Source: Paludibacteraceae bacterium
GTDB lineage: Bacteria > Bacteroidota > Bacteroidia > Bacteroidales > Paludibacteraceae
Assembly: GCA_024401535.1 (NCBI GenBank)
Contig: JAKSKX010000016.1
Coordinates: 1-64,000 of the forward strand
Direction of reading: 5' to 3'
DNA length: 64,000 nt
The translations under genes and the position numbers were made by a program. Positions 58,230 through 64,000 of this stretch are shown here, piece by piece. The notes beneath the pieces are model-generated. The model searched no databases. It was not told where the DNA came from and saw only the letters and a program-made list of their open reading frames with translations. Positions within the stretch are counted from its first letter, which is position 1; every line of letters begins with the position of its first letter.

Positions 58230-58921
58230 TCGGTTTTTTTATCTTTTTACAACTATTTTTTTTGTTTTTCTGACATTTAATAGTTTTTCTTGGACTAAGT
58301 CAAACAATTTAGCAACGTAAACAGACTAAGTGCAGGCAGTCTTATTTTACAATTCCGCATATAGTTCACTATGCTCAAAATTTTGAACACAAAAAACACT
58401 TGATTTCATCCGAATAGTCAAATCATATTTTCATATTTCAATCTTCGCAAATACTGACACATGCTAAACAACATAAAACATTTCAAACTATAAAACAACA
58501 AATTAAATTTCGAATAACGGTATAGAAATTTCCAATTCGCCAATTCGCACCATCAAAATTTGCACTTTCCCCGTGCTTTTGCAATCCAAAGCATATTTTT
58601 TGTCTATTCACATCTTTTCGGACGGTTAAAAAGAATATATTAAGTCGAACAACAGACATAAATTCGGAAAGATCCGAGCTCGGCAACCTTCAGATTTTCT
58701 TTTGTCCGAGTCTAATAACAATAGGACGGGGAATGTCATTTCTTTTAACGAAACATATCAAAAAGCTCTTGAATTATCAACATAACTTTACCTTTAGCGA
58801 TTTCTCAAACAACGATATGACTTGTGTCCTTTTCTCTAAAAAGTTCCTATCATCACTACCTCCAAATAATATGACCTTTCTTTATTTATTGTTTGATGCC
58901 GAAGTTTCCCATAATTTTTAT
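58230..58921. other. Long AT-rich intergenic region between fbaA and fabG
   Basis: About 690 bases between two divergent genes. Two short reading frames (58483-58686 minus, 58733-58942 plus) have no recognisable domain, no good ribosome-binding context and Phe/Ile/Lys-rich composition, so I do not call them genes. A short direct repeat, CAATTCGCCAATTCGC, occurs at about 58532-58547, and a small hairpin GCAC/GTGC flanks CCCC near 58562-58577. The function is unknown. Confidence 0.5.
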
Positions 58922-58929
58922 TACCTTTG
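58922..58929 (+). promoter_or_regulatory. -7 box (TACCTTTG) of fabG
   Basis: A plus-strand TACCTTTG lies 31 bases before the fabG start codon. The nearest TTTG upstream (about 26 bases away) is too far for a standard -33 box. Confidence 0.55.
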
Positions 58930-58960
58930 CGCCATAAAGTAAAACAAAAACATTTAAGAT

Positions 58961-59689
58961 ATGAAAGTAGCACTTGTTACTGGAGGATCAAGAGGTATCG
59001 GACGCGCATGCTCAGTTAAGTTGGCAGAGCAGGGATACTACGTATTGATCAACTACCAGTCAAACGAGACAGAGGCACAGAACACTCTTCAGATGGTTCG
59101 TGAAAAGGGCGGAGACGGAGAGATAATAAAGTTCAATGTTGCAGACCAAGAGCAGGTTGAAACTGCCATCAAGAATTGGCAGGACGCACACGCCGGCGAG
59201 TATATAGAGGTACTTGTAAACAACGCAGGTATTCGTCGCGACCAGATTATGGTGTTCATGACTAACGAGGAGTGGCGCAGCGTTATCGACATCACTGTAA
59301 ACGGATTCCTTTACGTTACACGCGCACTTCTTACTCCTATGCTTAGAAAGAAGTTCGGCCGTATCGTGAATATGGTTTCCCTTTCAGGTCTAAAGGGACT
59401 TCCTGGTCAGACTAACTACTCTCTTGCCAAGGGTGGTATCATCGCAGCAACAAAGGCTCTTGCTCAGGAGGTTGCTCGCAAGGGTGTAACAGTTAACGGT
59501 GTAGCTCCAGGTTTCATCCGCACAGATATGACTAAGGACCTTGACGAAGCAGAATTGAAGAAGCAGATTCCTGCCAACAGATTCGGTGAGCCAGAAGAGG
59601 TTGCCGCAACAGTAGCATTCCTTTGCTCTAAGGAGGCTGGCTATATCACAGGTCAGACAATCTCTGTAAACGGTGGTCTTTACACATAA
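58961..59689 (+). CDS. fabG: 3-oxoacyl-ACP reductase (FabG-type SDR)
   Basis: A 242-residue short-chain dehydrogenase that reduces 3-oxoacyl-ACP with NAD(P)H. The cofactor motif is [12 protein letters not shown], followed by NNAGIRRD (structural motif), and the active site Ser...Tyr-xxx-Lys in [21 protein letters not shown]. It ends [16 protein letters not shown]. The sequence, especially the C-terminal SVNGGL, looks closer to the FabG subgroup seen in aryl-polyene and flexirubin-type pigment clusters than to the primary fatty-acid enzyme; this is recalled, not searched. The ACP gene 800 bases away has the same flavour, but no ketosynthase is in the window. It is a single-gene plus-strand unit. 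Confidence 0.88.
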   Translation: MKVALVTGGSRGIGRACSVKLAEQGYYVLINYQSNETEAQNTLQMVREKGGDGEIIKFNVADQEQVETAIKNWQDAHAGEYIEVLVNNAGIRRDQIMVFMTNEEWRSVIDITVNGFLYVTRALLTPMLRKKFGRIVNMVSLSGLKGLPGQTNYSLAKGGIIAATKALAQEVARKGVTVNGVAPGFIRTDMTKDLDEAELKKQIPANRFGEPEEVAATVAFLCSKEAGYITGQTISVNGGLYT

Positions 59690-59708
59690 TAAAGGCAAAA
59701 AACAAACA

Positions 59709-59742
59709 AAAGGCTGTCTAATTCAAATTAGACAGCCTTTTT
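59709..59742 (+). terminator. Terminator of fabG, probably bidirectional
   Basis: A perfect stem of about 13-14 bp (59710-59723 with 59726-59739, tight loop) is followed by TTTTTATTT on the plus strand. The minus-strand hypothetical gene also ends just beside it. Confidence 0.88.
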
Positions 59743-59744
59743 AT

Positions 59745-60476
59745 TTAATCCCATTTATCTTGACTGGACATTCTGACAAACTCTAGTCTTTTATCACCAA
59801 TCTTTCTCTCACATTCTTCATATTCTGGTTCGGGGTATTCATCACCTTCTTCCCAATCCATGAACTCTTGTTCATTTACAAGTCGTCTATATTTAGCCAC
59901 CCCTTTTTCATAATCAATATTTTCTGAATACAGGGTGTATGTAATATAACTCATACTTTCCCCTTTGCTACTACCGATTAAGACAAAATCTCCGTCTTTA
60001 TAGCGAAAACGATATCCCCAGTCGCCATATCTTCCATGATCATAATCCACATAAAGAATACGTGATTCATCATTATAATATATATATAACTCAGGCGCAA
60101 AATAAACACCACCATCTTCGTTTTCAGACGGGAAACAAGTAAAGTTGTAAGCTGTTGCTTCAAAATGGTTTCCTTTGTTCATCATCAGAAGATAACCTCG
60201 TGGATTTCTATCAACCAAAGTGTCAAAATATTCAACTTCCTCAAATTTTGCTCTATCGGTATCACGAATCGCAACCATGTAGTCTTTCTTCCCATCCCCA
60301 TCGAAGTCTCTTGCCACCCAATATTCGTCAACAACATATGGCTCTGGCAACAAGCTGGAGAACTCCTCTACTTTACTACAAGTAGTTCTCTTTAGTTCGA
60401 CCTTAGTATCTGCCTTTGAATGCGCACTAAATAAAATCAGTGCAAGACATAGAATAAACTTTAACAGCATTTTCAT
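59745..60476 (-). CDS. Exported protein with an FG-GAP-like motif, unknown function
   Basis: A 243-residue protein with signal peptide MKMLLKFILCLALILFSAHSKA. After VDEYWVARDFDGDGKKDYMVAI, which matches the calcium-binding D-x-D-G-D-G-x-x-D pattern of FG-GAP/VCBS repeats, it has strands rich in Tyr and acidic residues. Only one such motif is visible, so a full propeller is not certain. The C-terminus is acidic (EWEEGDEYPEPEYEECE-like). Its start overlaps the acyl carrier protein stop by four bases (ATGA), so it is translationally coupled to that gene. I do not recognise a named family. Confidence 0.7.
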   Translation of the reverse strand: MKMLLKFILCLALILFSAHSKADTKVELKRTTCSKVEEFSSLLPEPYVVDEYWVARDFDGDGKKDYMVAIRDTDRAKFEEVEYFDTLVDRNPRGYLLMMNKGNHFEATAYNFTCFPSENEDGGVYFAPELYIYYNDESRILYVDYDHGRYGDWGYRFRYKDGDFVLIGSSKGESMSYITYTLYSENIDYEKGVAKYRRLVNEQEFMDWEEGDEYPEPEYEECERKIGDKRLEFVRMSSQDKWD

Positions 60477-60727
60477 TTGTTCTCCTGAATAAACTCTGCG
60501 ATGCTCTTAACTGAAGTAAAGACAGACTTTGCCTTCTTTGGATCTGTGATCTTTATACCGTAATTCTTCTCTACAAGCAGGATAATCTCAAGGGCGTCAA
60601 TAGAATCAAGACCGAGGCCCTCGTCTCCGAACAACGGAGCATCAGTATCAATCTCCTCAGGCTTGATCTCTTCAAGGTTAAGAGCCTCAACCAACTGCAC
60701 TTTCAAATTCTTTATCAAATCTTCCAT
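60473..60727 (-). CDS. Acyl carrier protein (aryl-polyene/pigment-like type)
   Basis: An 84-residue ACP. The 4'-phosphopantetheine attachment serine is in GLGLDSIDALEI (GxDSxx), with helices before and after and an acidic surface. The stretch DEGLGLDSIDALEIILLVEKNYGIKI is the form I associate with ACPs from aryl-polyene or dialkylresorcinol-type clusters, not with the primary AcpP that has DSLDTVE. No partner ketosynthase is in the window. It sits in the porT-trpF-dedA operon, four bases from dedA, which is an odd place for it; the fabG gene about 800 bases downstream, on the other strand, is its only lipid-synthesis neighbour. Confidence 0.85.
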   Translation of the reverse strand: MEDLIKNLKVQLVEALNLEEIKPEEIDTDAPLFGDEGLGLDSIDALEIILLVEKNYGIKITDPKKAKSVFTSVKSIAEFIQENK

Positions 60728-60731
60728 AATA

Positions 60732-61355
60732 TTAAGCCTTCTTTCTGTTCTTAAAAATCAAATATGCAATAACAAGAACTGCTATTGCAACAATTCCATA
60801 AAATACCTCGTGGCTGTAATGCTCAACCTTATCAATCAAAGTATCCTTGTCCATCACATCATGGAACTTCACACCTATATAAGCAAGAACAGCATTCCAG
60901 ACTCCTGCTCCGATAAAGGTAAACACAGCAAACTTCGCAATGTTCATCTTTGCAAGTCCTGCTGGAATAGAGATGAGCTGACGAATACCAGGAATAAGTC
61001 TTCCAACCAAAGTAGCTATAACACCATGGTCAACAAAGAACTTTTCAGCTTTGTTAACCTTTCCTACATCTATCAGGCACAAATGTCCCCACTTGCTGTC
61101 CGCAAAGGCATAGACTACCTTTCGGCCTAAAGTCATAGCCAAGACATAGTTTATTGTGGCACCCAAAAGTCCACCTAATGTAGCAATTAAAATCACCAAA
61201 GGCAACGACATGGTTCCCTCGCAAGCCATATATGCTCCGGGAATAACAACCACTTCCGAAGGGAAGGGAATAAAACTACTTTCGATAGTCATCAGGATGA
61301 AAATCCAGAAATAGTCAAGATTTTCTAAAACATCCTTAAATAATTCTACTAACAT
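60732..61355 (-). CDS. DedA-family membrane protein
   Basis: A 207-residue DedA/SNARE-associated membrane protein. Hallmarks are the first part with ESSFIPFPSEVVVIPGAYMA, then GATINYVLAMTLGRKVVYAF, and the F-[FY]-x-R-x-[IP]-G-x-R-like motif ATLVGRLIPGIRQLISIPAGLAKM, followed by two more helices. DedA proteins are now linked to flipping undecaprenyl-phosphate or phospholipid and to envelope homeostasis; the exact substrate is not clear from sequence. It lies nine bases after trpF and four before the ACP in the same operon. Confidence 0.92.
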   Translation of the reverse strand: MLVELFKDVLENLDYFWIFILMTIESSFIPFPSEVVVIPGAYMACEGTMSLPLVILIATLGGLLGATINYVLAMTLGRKVVYAFADSKWGHLCLIDVGKVNKAEKFFVDHGVIATLVGRLIPGIRQLISIPAGLAKMNIAKFAVFTFIGAGVWNAVLAYIGVKFHDVMDKDTLIDKVEHYSHEVFYGIVAIAVLVIAYLIFKNRKKA

Positions 61356-61364
61356 TTTTACTTA

Positions 61365-62012
61365 TTAGGCTCTTAATTCATTAATAAACTTAGTCAACAG
61401 GTCTAAATCCTTCAAACCGGGAGCTATTTCAAACTTGCTGTTAAGATCTACGCCAACGAATTTATCGTGACTTAGATTCAATATATCTTGAGCATCGTCA
61501 GGTCCAAGGCCGCCACTTAGTATGAAGGGTGTTTCTCCCTTATACTCAGACAAGACGCTCCAATCGAATTTCTTTCCGCTACCACCCTTTTCCGCACACT
61601 TATAGTCGAATAAAAGGTAGTCAGCCACTCCATCCCAATCATTTGAGATGTTCATGATATCTTCCAAGCCACTGACTGGAATGGCCTTGATAACCTTATG
61701 TCCTAAAGATTTCAATTTCCTGGCTAGCTCTGGATTCTCCGCACCGTGAAGCTGGATGTAGTCCAAAGAATACTTGTTAGCATAGAACTGAAGTGTAGAG
61801 ACAGGTTCATCAACAAAAACACCGACAATTTTGATTCCCGCATCTCTAACCACAGCCAATGCCTTTAGTATTTCATCCTCTGTTCCATACAAGCCGGACT
61901 CTACGAAACGCTTGCTCTTGGGATAGAATATCAGCCCCATAAAATCGGCAGAAAGCTCAGGATACTTCTCTATCTTCTCTGGGGAAGACATTCCACAAAC
62001 TTTGACCAGCAT
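61365..62012 (-). CDS. trpF: Phosphoribosylanthranilate isomerase
   Basis: A 215-residue (beta/alpha)8 isomerase in tryptophan synthesis that converts N-(5-phosphoribosyl)anthranilate to the carboxyphenylamino-ribulose phosphate. It starts LVKVCGMSSPEKIE (the usual KICG motif with the catalytic Cys), contains ADFMGLIFYPKSKRFV and IQLHG, and ends with the phosphate loop region ILSGGLGPDDAQ and GVDLNSKFE. No other trp gene is in the window. In this operon it lies between porT and dedA, which is unusual, since trpF usually travels with trpC/trpD; it is five bases after porT. Confidence 0.95.
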   Translation of the reverse strand: MLVKVCGMSSPEKIEKYPELSADFMGLIFYPKSKRFVESGLYGTEDEILKALAVVRDAGIKIVGVFVDEPVSTLQFYANKYSLDYIQLHGAENPELARKLKSLGHKVIKAIPVSGLEDIMNISNDWDGVADYLLFDYKCAEKGGSGKKFDWSVLSEYKGETPFILSGGLGPDDAQDILNLSHDKFVGVDLNSKFEIAPGLKDLDLLTKFINELRA

Positions 62013-62017
62013 AGCGA

Positions 62018-62749
62018 CTATTCGAAATTGAACGAAATTGAAAAAATACGTGAAGACAGCTTAGAGAACGCGTCATTATATTTCAAATCGTCTGTGTTTG
62101 CTATATCTCTTCTGTTTCGGTTAAGTACGTCTCCCATACCAAGGTAAGCCTTAAACTCAGGAGCAAGCTTGAAATAAGGGAGATATATATCGAATCCAAA
62201 TCCCACTTCTATTCCATAGTCACCGCTTGTCAACATGATCGGAGCTTCCTTGTCTCTGCCCACATAAACCTGTCCGGCAACACCACCAAGCAGGTATGGA
62301 CGGAAGTTACCCATTCTCTGACCTCTGAACTTAGCTAAAATTGGGAAGGAAATAACATTGGACTTCACAGTAACGTCTCCGAGTGTGCGTTGCTTTCCGT
62401 CCTCGTTCACGAAACGAAGTGTACGCTCTCCGAAATACAGAGTAGGAGTAAATCTCACGTCAAAAAACTCGGAAACCTTAAGGTCTGATATTATACCGAT
62501 GGTAAAACCTACATTCAAATCCACATCATCTCCGTACCAGATCTTGCCATCAGTCTCGCATTTCACACCACTCTGTTGAGGGTTGAAGCACATGGAATTG
62601 AAACCGAGAATAAATCCGAAATGATAAGGCTTGTTGTCGGAATTCACCAAATTAGGAACTGTTCCATGTCTGTACGACTGTGCATTTGCAGCCATAGCTC
62701 CGAAACAAACCATAAGGAATGTCAAAAGTATTTTATGCAGGCGTTTCAT
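62018..62749 (-). CDS. porT: Type IX secretion protein PorT
   Basis: A 243-residue outer-membrane protein of the PorT family, a core part of the T9SS machinery of Bacteroidota. Signal peptide MKRLHKILLTFLMVCFGAMAANAQ. The mature part opens PNLVNSDNKPYHFGFILGFNSMCF, a strong match to the family opening (N-L-x-x-x-D-x-K-x-x-H-F-G-F), then VSEFFDVRFTPTLYFGERTL, FPILAKFRGQRMGNFRPYLLGG and FDIYLPYFKLAPEFKAYLGMGDVLN. The last strand is FSISFNFE. It gives a direct reason to expect that the cargo proteins at 4.5 and 7.3-12.7 kb are secreted by a working T9SS. It lies between the DUF4375-like gene and trpF. Confidence 0.87.
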   Translation of the reverse strand: MKRLHKILLTFLMVCFGAMAANAQSYRHGTVPNLVNSDNKPYHFGFILGFNSMCFNPQQSGVKCETDGKIWYGDDVDLNVGFTIGIISDLKVSEFFDVRFTPTLYFGERTLRFVNEDGKQRTLGDVTVKSNVISFPILAKFRGQRMGNFRPYLLGGVAGQVYVGRDKEAPIMLTSGDYGIEVGFGFDIYLPYFKLAPEFKAYLGMGDVLNRNRRDIANTDDLKYNDAFSKLSSRIFSISFNFE

Positions 62750-62780
62750 TATCTTCGCAATAAATTAAATTTTTCCGTTA

Positions 62781-63284
62781 CTACTTTATGATATGAGCGA
62801 ATTCTTCGATATGTTCATCCACGTAGGAGGCAAGGATTTCCATTTCTGATTCCTGAAGTTCAAGAATCTCCTCCTCTATCGGATCAAAGGCCTCATACGT
62901 TTCGAAAGAAGCTACAAACTCCTCTTCGTCCTTGTCTCTTTCTAGGTCCTTCTTGTTCGCCTCATATATATCCTGAGCCTTGTACATCAGTTTTGATGTC
63001 TTGACTAGTCCGAACTCCTTAAACTTCCGAGCAAAAGGATTGCCGAAGAAGTATGGAGTATATCCGTTTTGTGCCATTCCTACGAAACCTTCCTCGTCCA
63101 ACTCTCTGATTAAAAGGTCATAGGCATGAACGACATGCTGGTCAAAAGAAAGGGACTGCATAGCCTCAGCAGTATAACCGTCTGCGAATACTTTTCTATA
63201 TTCCTCAAAAAACAACTCAAGGAAAGCCTTATGGCCTCCCGTCTCAACTGCTGCAATTATGTCTGTTTCTTTGATTTCTATCAT
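62781..63284 (-). CDS. DUF4375/DMP19-like protein
   Basis: A 167-residue acidic protein. The region HAYDLLIRELDEEGFVGMAQNGYTPYFFGNPFARKFKEFG matches the DUF4375 (DMP19-type) pattern E-x-x-x-G-G/F-x-x-x-x-x-N-G. In Neisseria a DUF4375 protein acts as a DNA mimic, so the very acidic tail here (DPIEEEILELQESEMEILASYVDEHIEEFA) is of interest, though the function is unproven. Start and stop are clear. It lies 18 bases after the HU/SPOR-like gene and 31 before porT. Confidence 0.65.
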   Translation of the reverse strand: MIEIKETDIIAAVETGGHKAFLELFFEEYRKVFADGYTAEAMQSLSFDQHVVHAYDLLIRELDEEGFVGMAQNGYTPYFFGNPFARKFKEFGLVKTSKLMYKAQDIYEANKKDLERDKDEEEFVASFETYEAFDPIEEEILELQESEMEILASYVDEHIEEFAHIIK

Positions 63285-63302
63285 GTATATACGTGTATTA
63301 TC

Positions 63303-64000
63303 TTAGTTTTTCTCCACATTCTCCTCTCTGCAGAATATGAATGGATATGGAACGTCCGGCATCGAACGAGTAACCTCCATCAAAACCTGAACTGTAGCAT
63401 TCCAACTGTCTGTCTGTGGCAGCGAAACCACATAGTCATCACCCACAGTTGCTATTTCAAGAGTATCTATGTGAGCAGCAGCGGAAGCATGCTCATTTTT
63501 ATATGACACTGCCTCTTCCTCGGAAGCGAATCTGGCAAGAATAACACTGTACTTGGACTCCTTCTCCCCGACCTGAAGGTCCTTTTTTATCCACTCGCAT
63601 GGATTCTCGAATGCCAAAGAAGCCTGATACGAAGAAGGTGTATCCTTATGAAGCGGCTGAGAGAACAACAAGAATGCGAACGCTACGGCAATAGCTCCGA
63701 TAGAGAAACCTGAATTGCCACCAGCATTGTTCGACACCAAAAGGTTTCTTTTCTTGATTTCATCCTCATCAAGCTCCGGAAAGAAGAAATCACTCAAGCC
63801 AAATGCATCGACACTTGACACTGAATTATAGTCAGCATGAAAGATCAAGTTCTTTCCGTCTCTTTCTAGTATGCCAAGTCCATCAAGCACAAACTTCTTT
63901 GTAGAGCCGAGAGAGGCAAGAATCCTCTTCACCTCTTCTTCTATCTGCTTATTAGCTTCATCGGAAGTCAATGACATTTCTTTTGCGACAGCAGATGCAA
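63303..64000 (-). CDS. HU-CCDC81/SPOR-like envelope protein, 5' end cut by the window
   Basis: At least 232 residues; the frame stays open to the window edge (…AVAKE before the internal Met at 63977), so the true start is beyond 64000. The first part (SDEANKQIEEEVKRILASLGSTKKFVLDGLGILERDGKNLIFH) fits the bacterial HU-CCDC81 domain pair, a HU-like fold common in Bacteroidota. A hydrophobic helix (GFSIGAIAVAFAFLLF) follows, and the C-terminal ~75 residues (KYSVILARFASEEEAVSY...) look like a SPOR domain, which binds glycan-stripped peptidoglycan. The layout suggests an inner-membrane protein with a wall-binding tail, active near division sites. It leads the porT operon in this window. Confidence 0.65.
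   Translation of the reverse strand, partial: ASAVAKEMSLTSDEANKQIEEEVKRILASLGSTKKFVLDGLGILERDGKNLIFHADYNSVSSVDAFGLSDFFFPELDEDEIKKRNLLVSNNAGGNSGFSIGAIAVAFAFLLFSQPLHKDTPSSYQASLAFENPCEWIKKDLQVGEKESKYSVILARFASEEEAVSYKNEHASAAAHIDTLEIATVGDDYVVSLPQTDSWNATVQVLMEVTRSMPDVPYPFIFCREENVEKN

Noticed and set aside
58483-58686. 67-codon minus-strand frame in the fbaA-fabG gap
   Set aside because: No domain, no clear ribosome-binding or promoter context; composition fits AT-rich chance.
58733-58942. 69-codon plus-strand frame before fabG
   Set aside because: It runs through the fabG -7 box and has Phe/Leu/Ser/Lys-rich chance-like composition.

Overview
The window looks like a chromosome segment of a Bacteroidales bacterium (phylum Bacteroidota). 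Four things point there. Many genes are preceded by the Bacteroidota -7 promoter box TAnnTTTG, most often TATCTTTG. Type IX secretion (T9SS) parts and cargo are present: PorT, PorP/SprF-like, OmpA/PD40 and C-terminal sorting domains. There is a BspA-type leucine-rich repeat protein, an Nfn-type ferredoxin:NADP oxidoreductase, and many DUF families typical of the order. Base composition is AT-rich by eye, coding density is high and almost every gene is on the minus strand. I see no rRNA, CRISPR array, transposase or phage module.

Layout. 1-2.96 kb: tRNA-Asn with terminator, then clpB, the main plus-strand gene. 2.98-12.7 kb: surface and secretion block with a BspA-like protein and a small T9SS cargo, then a cassette of a 1783-residue gliding-type (type B CTD) adhesin, an OmpA/PD40 protein and a PorP/SprF-like barrel. 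12.8-16.2 kb: S41 protease, serine acetyltransferase and biotin ligase. 16.5-19.4 kb: tight operon of NrnA-like phosphoesterase, FKBP lipoprotein, DUF4827-like lipoprotein and SpoU methylase. 19.5-22.3 kb: YigZ and a DEAD-box helicase with a well-formed promoter. 22.3-25.2 kb: accessory patch with two tandem YD-repeat paralogues and a DUF4258/YgiT toxin-antitoxin-like pair. 25.3-31.5 kb: DUF1015, menaquinone methyltransferase, a carboxylesterase, small exported proteins and a HAD phosphatase-thioredoxin fusion. 31.5-39.4 kb: waaA, gltX, and thrC-apgM-thrA, where the ApgM-like protein takes the place of homoserine kinase. 39.6-41.0 kb: three small genes (YkvA, HTH, TM2) with related terminator hairpins and a large nested palindrome. 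41.0-46.1 kb: GTP-type PEP carboxykinase, PBP4-type carboxypeptidase, DUF4348-like protein and an outer-membrane barrel. 46.2-50.5 kb: DUF4304 protein, a lipoprotein and the Nfn pair. 50.5-56.95 kb: surface-glycan operon with two O-antigen ligase-like proteins and four glycosyltransferase-type enzymes, one fused to an LPS-kinase-like domain. 57.0-59.7 kb: fructose-bisphosphate aldolase and fabG, divergent across an ~800-base intergenic stretch. 59.7-64.0 kb: compact operon of an HU/SPOR-like protein (cut by the window end), DUF4375-like protein, porT, trpF, dedA, an acyl carrier protein and an exported protein.

The best candidate for something undescribed is the nested inverted repeat at 40371-40517, in the apparent 5' leader of a 72-residue HTH protein. 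Six paired segments fold it into one long hairpin. Its one A/C mismatch becomes a G-U pair only in RNA read from the minus strand, which fits a structured leader or small RNA. Other points worth following are the HAD-thioredoxin fusion, the glycosyltransferase-kinase fusion, the sigma-54-like element before clpB, and the tandem paralogues whose first ~130 bases are nearly identical. All functions are inferred by reading the sequence; no database search was run.
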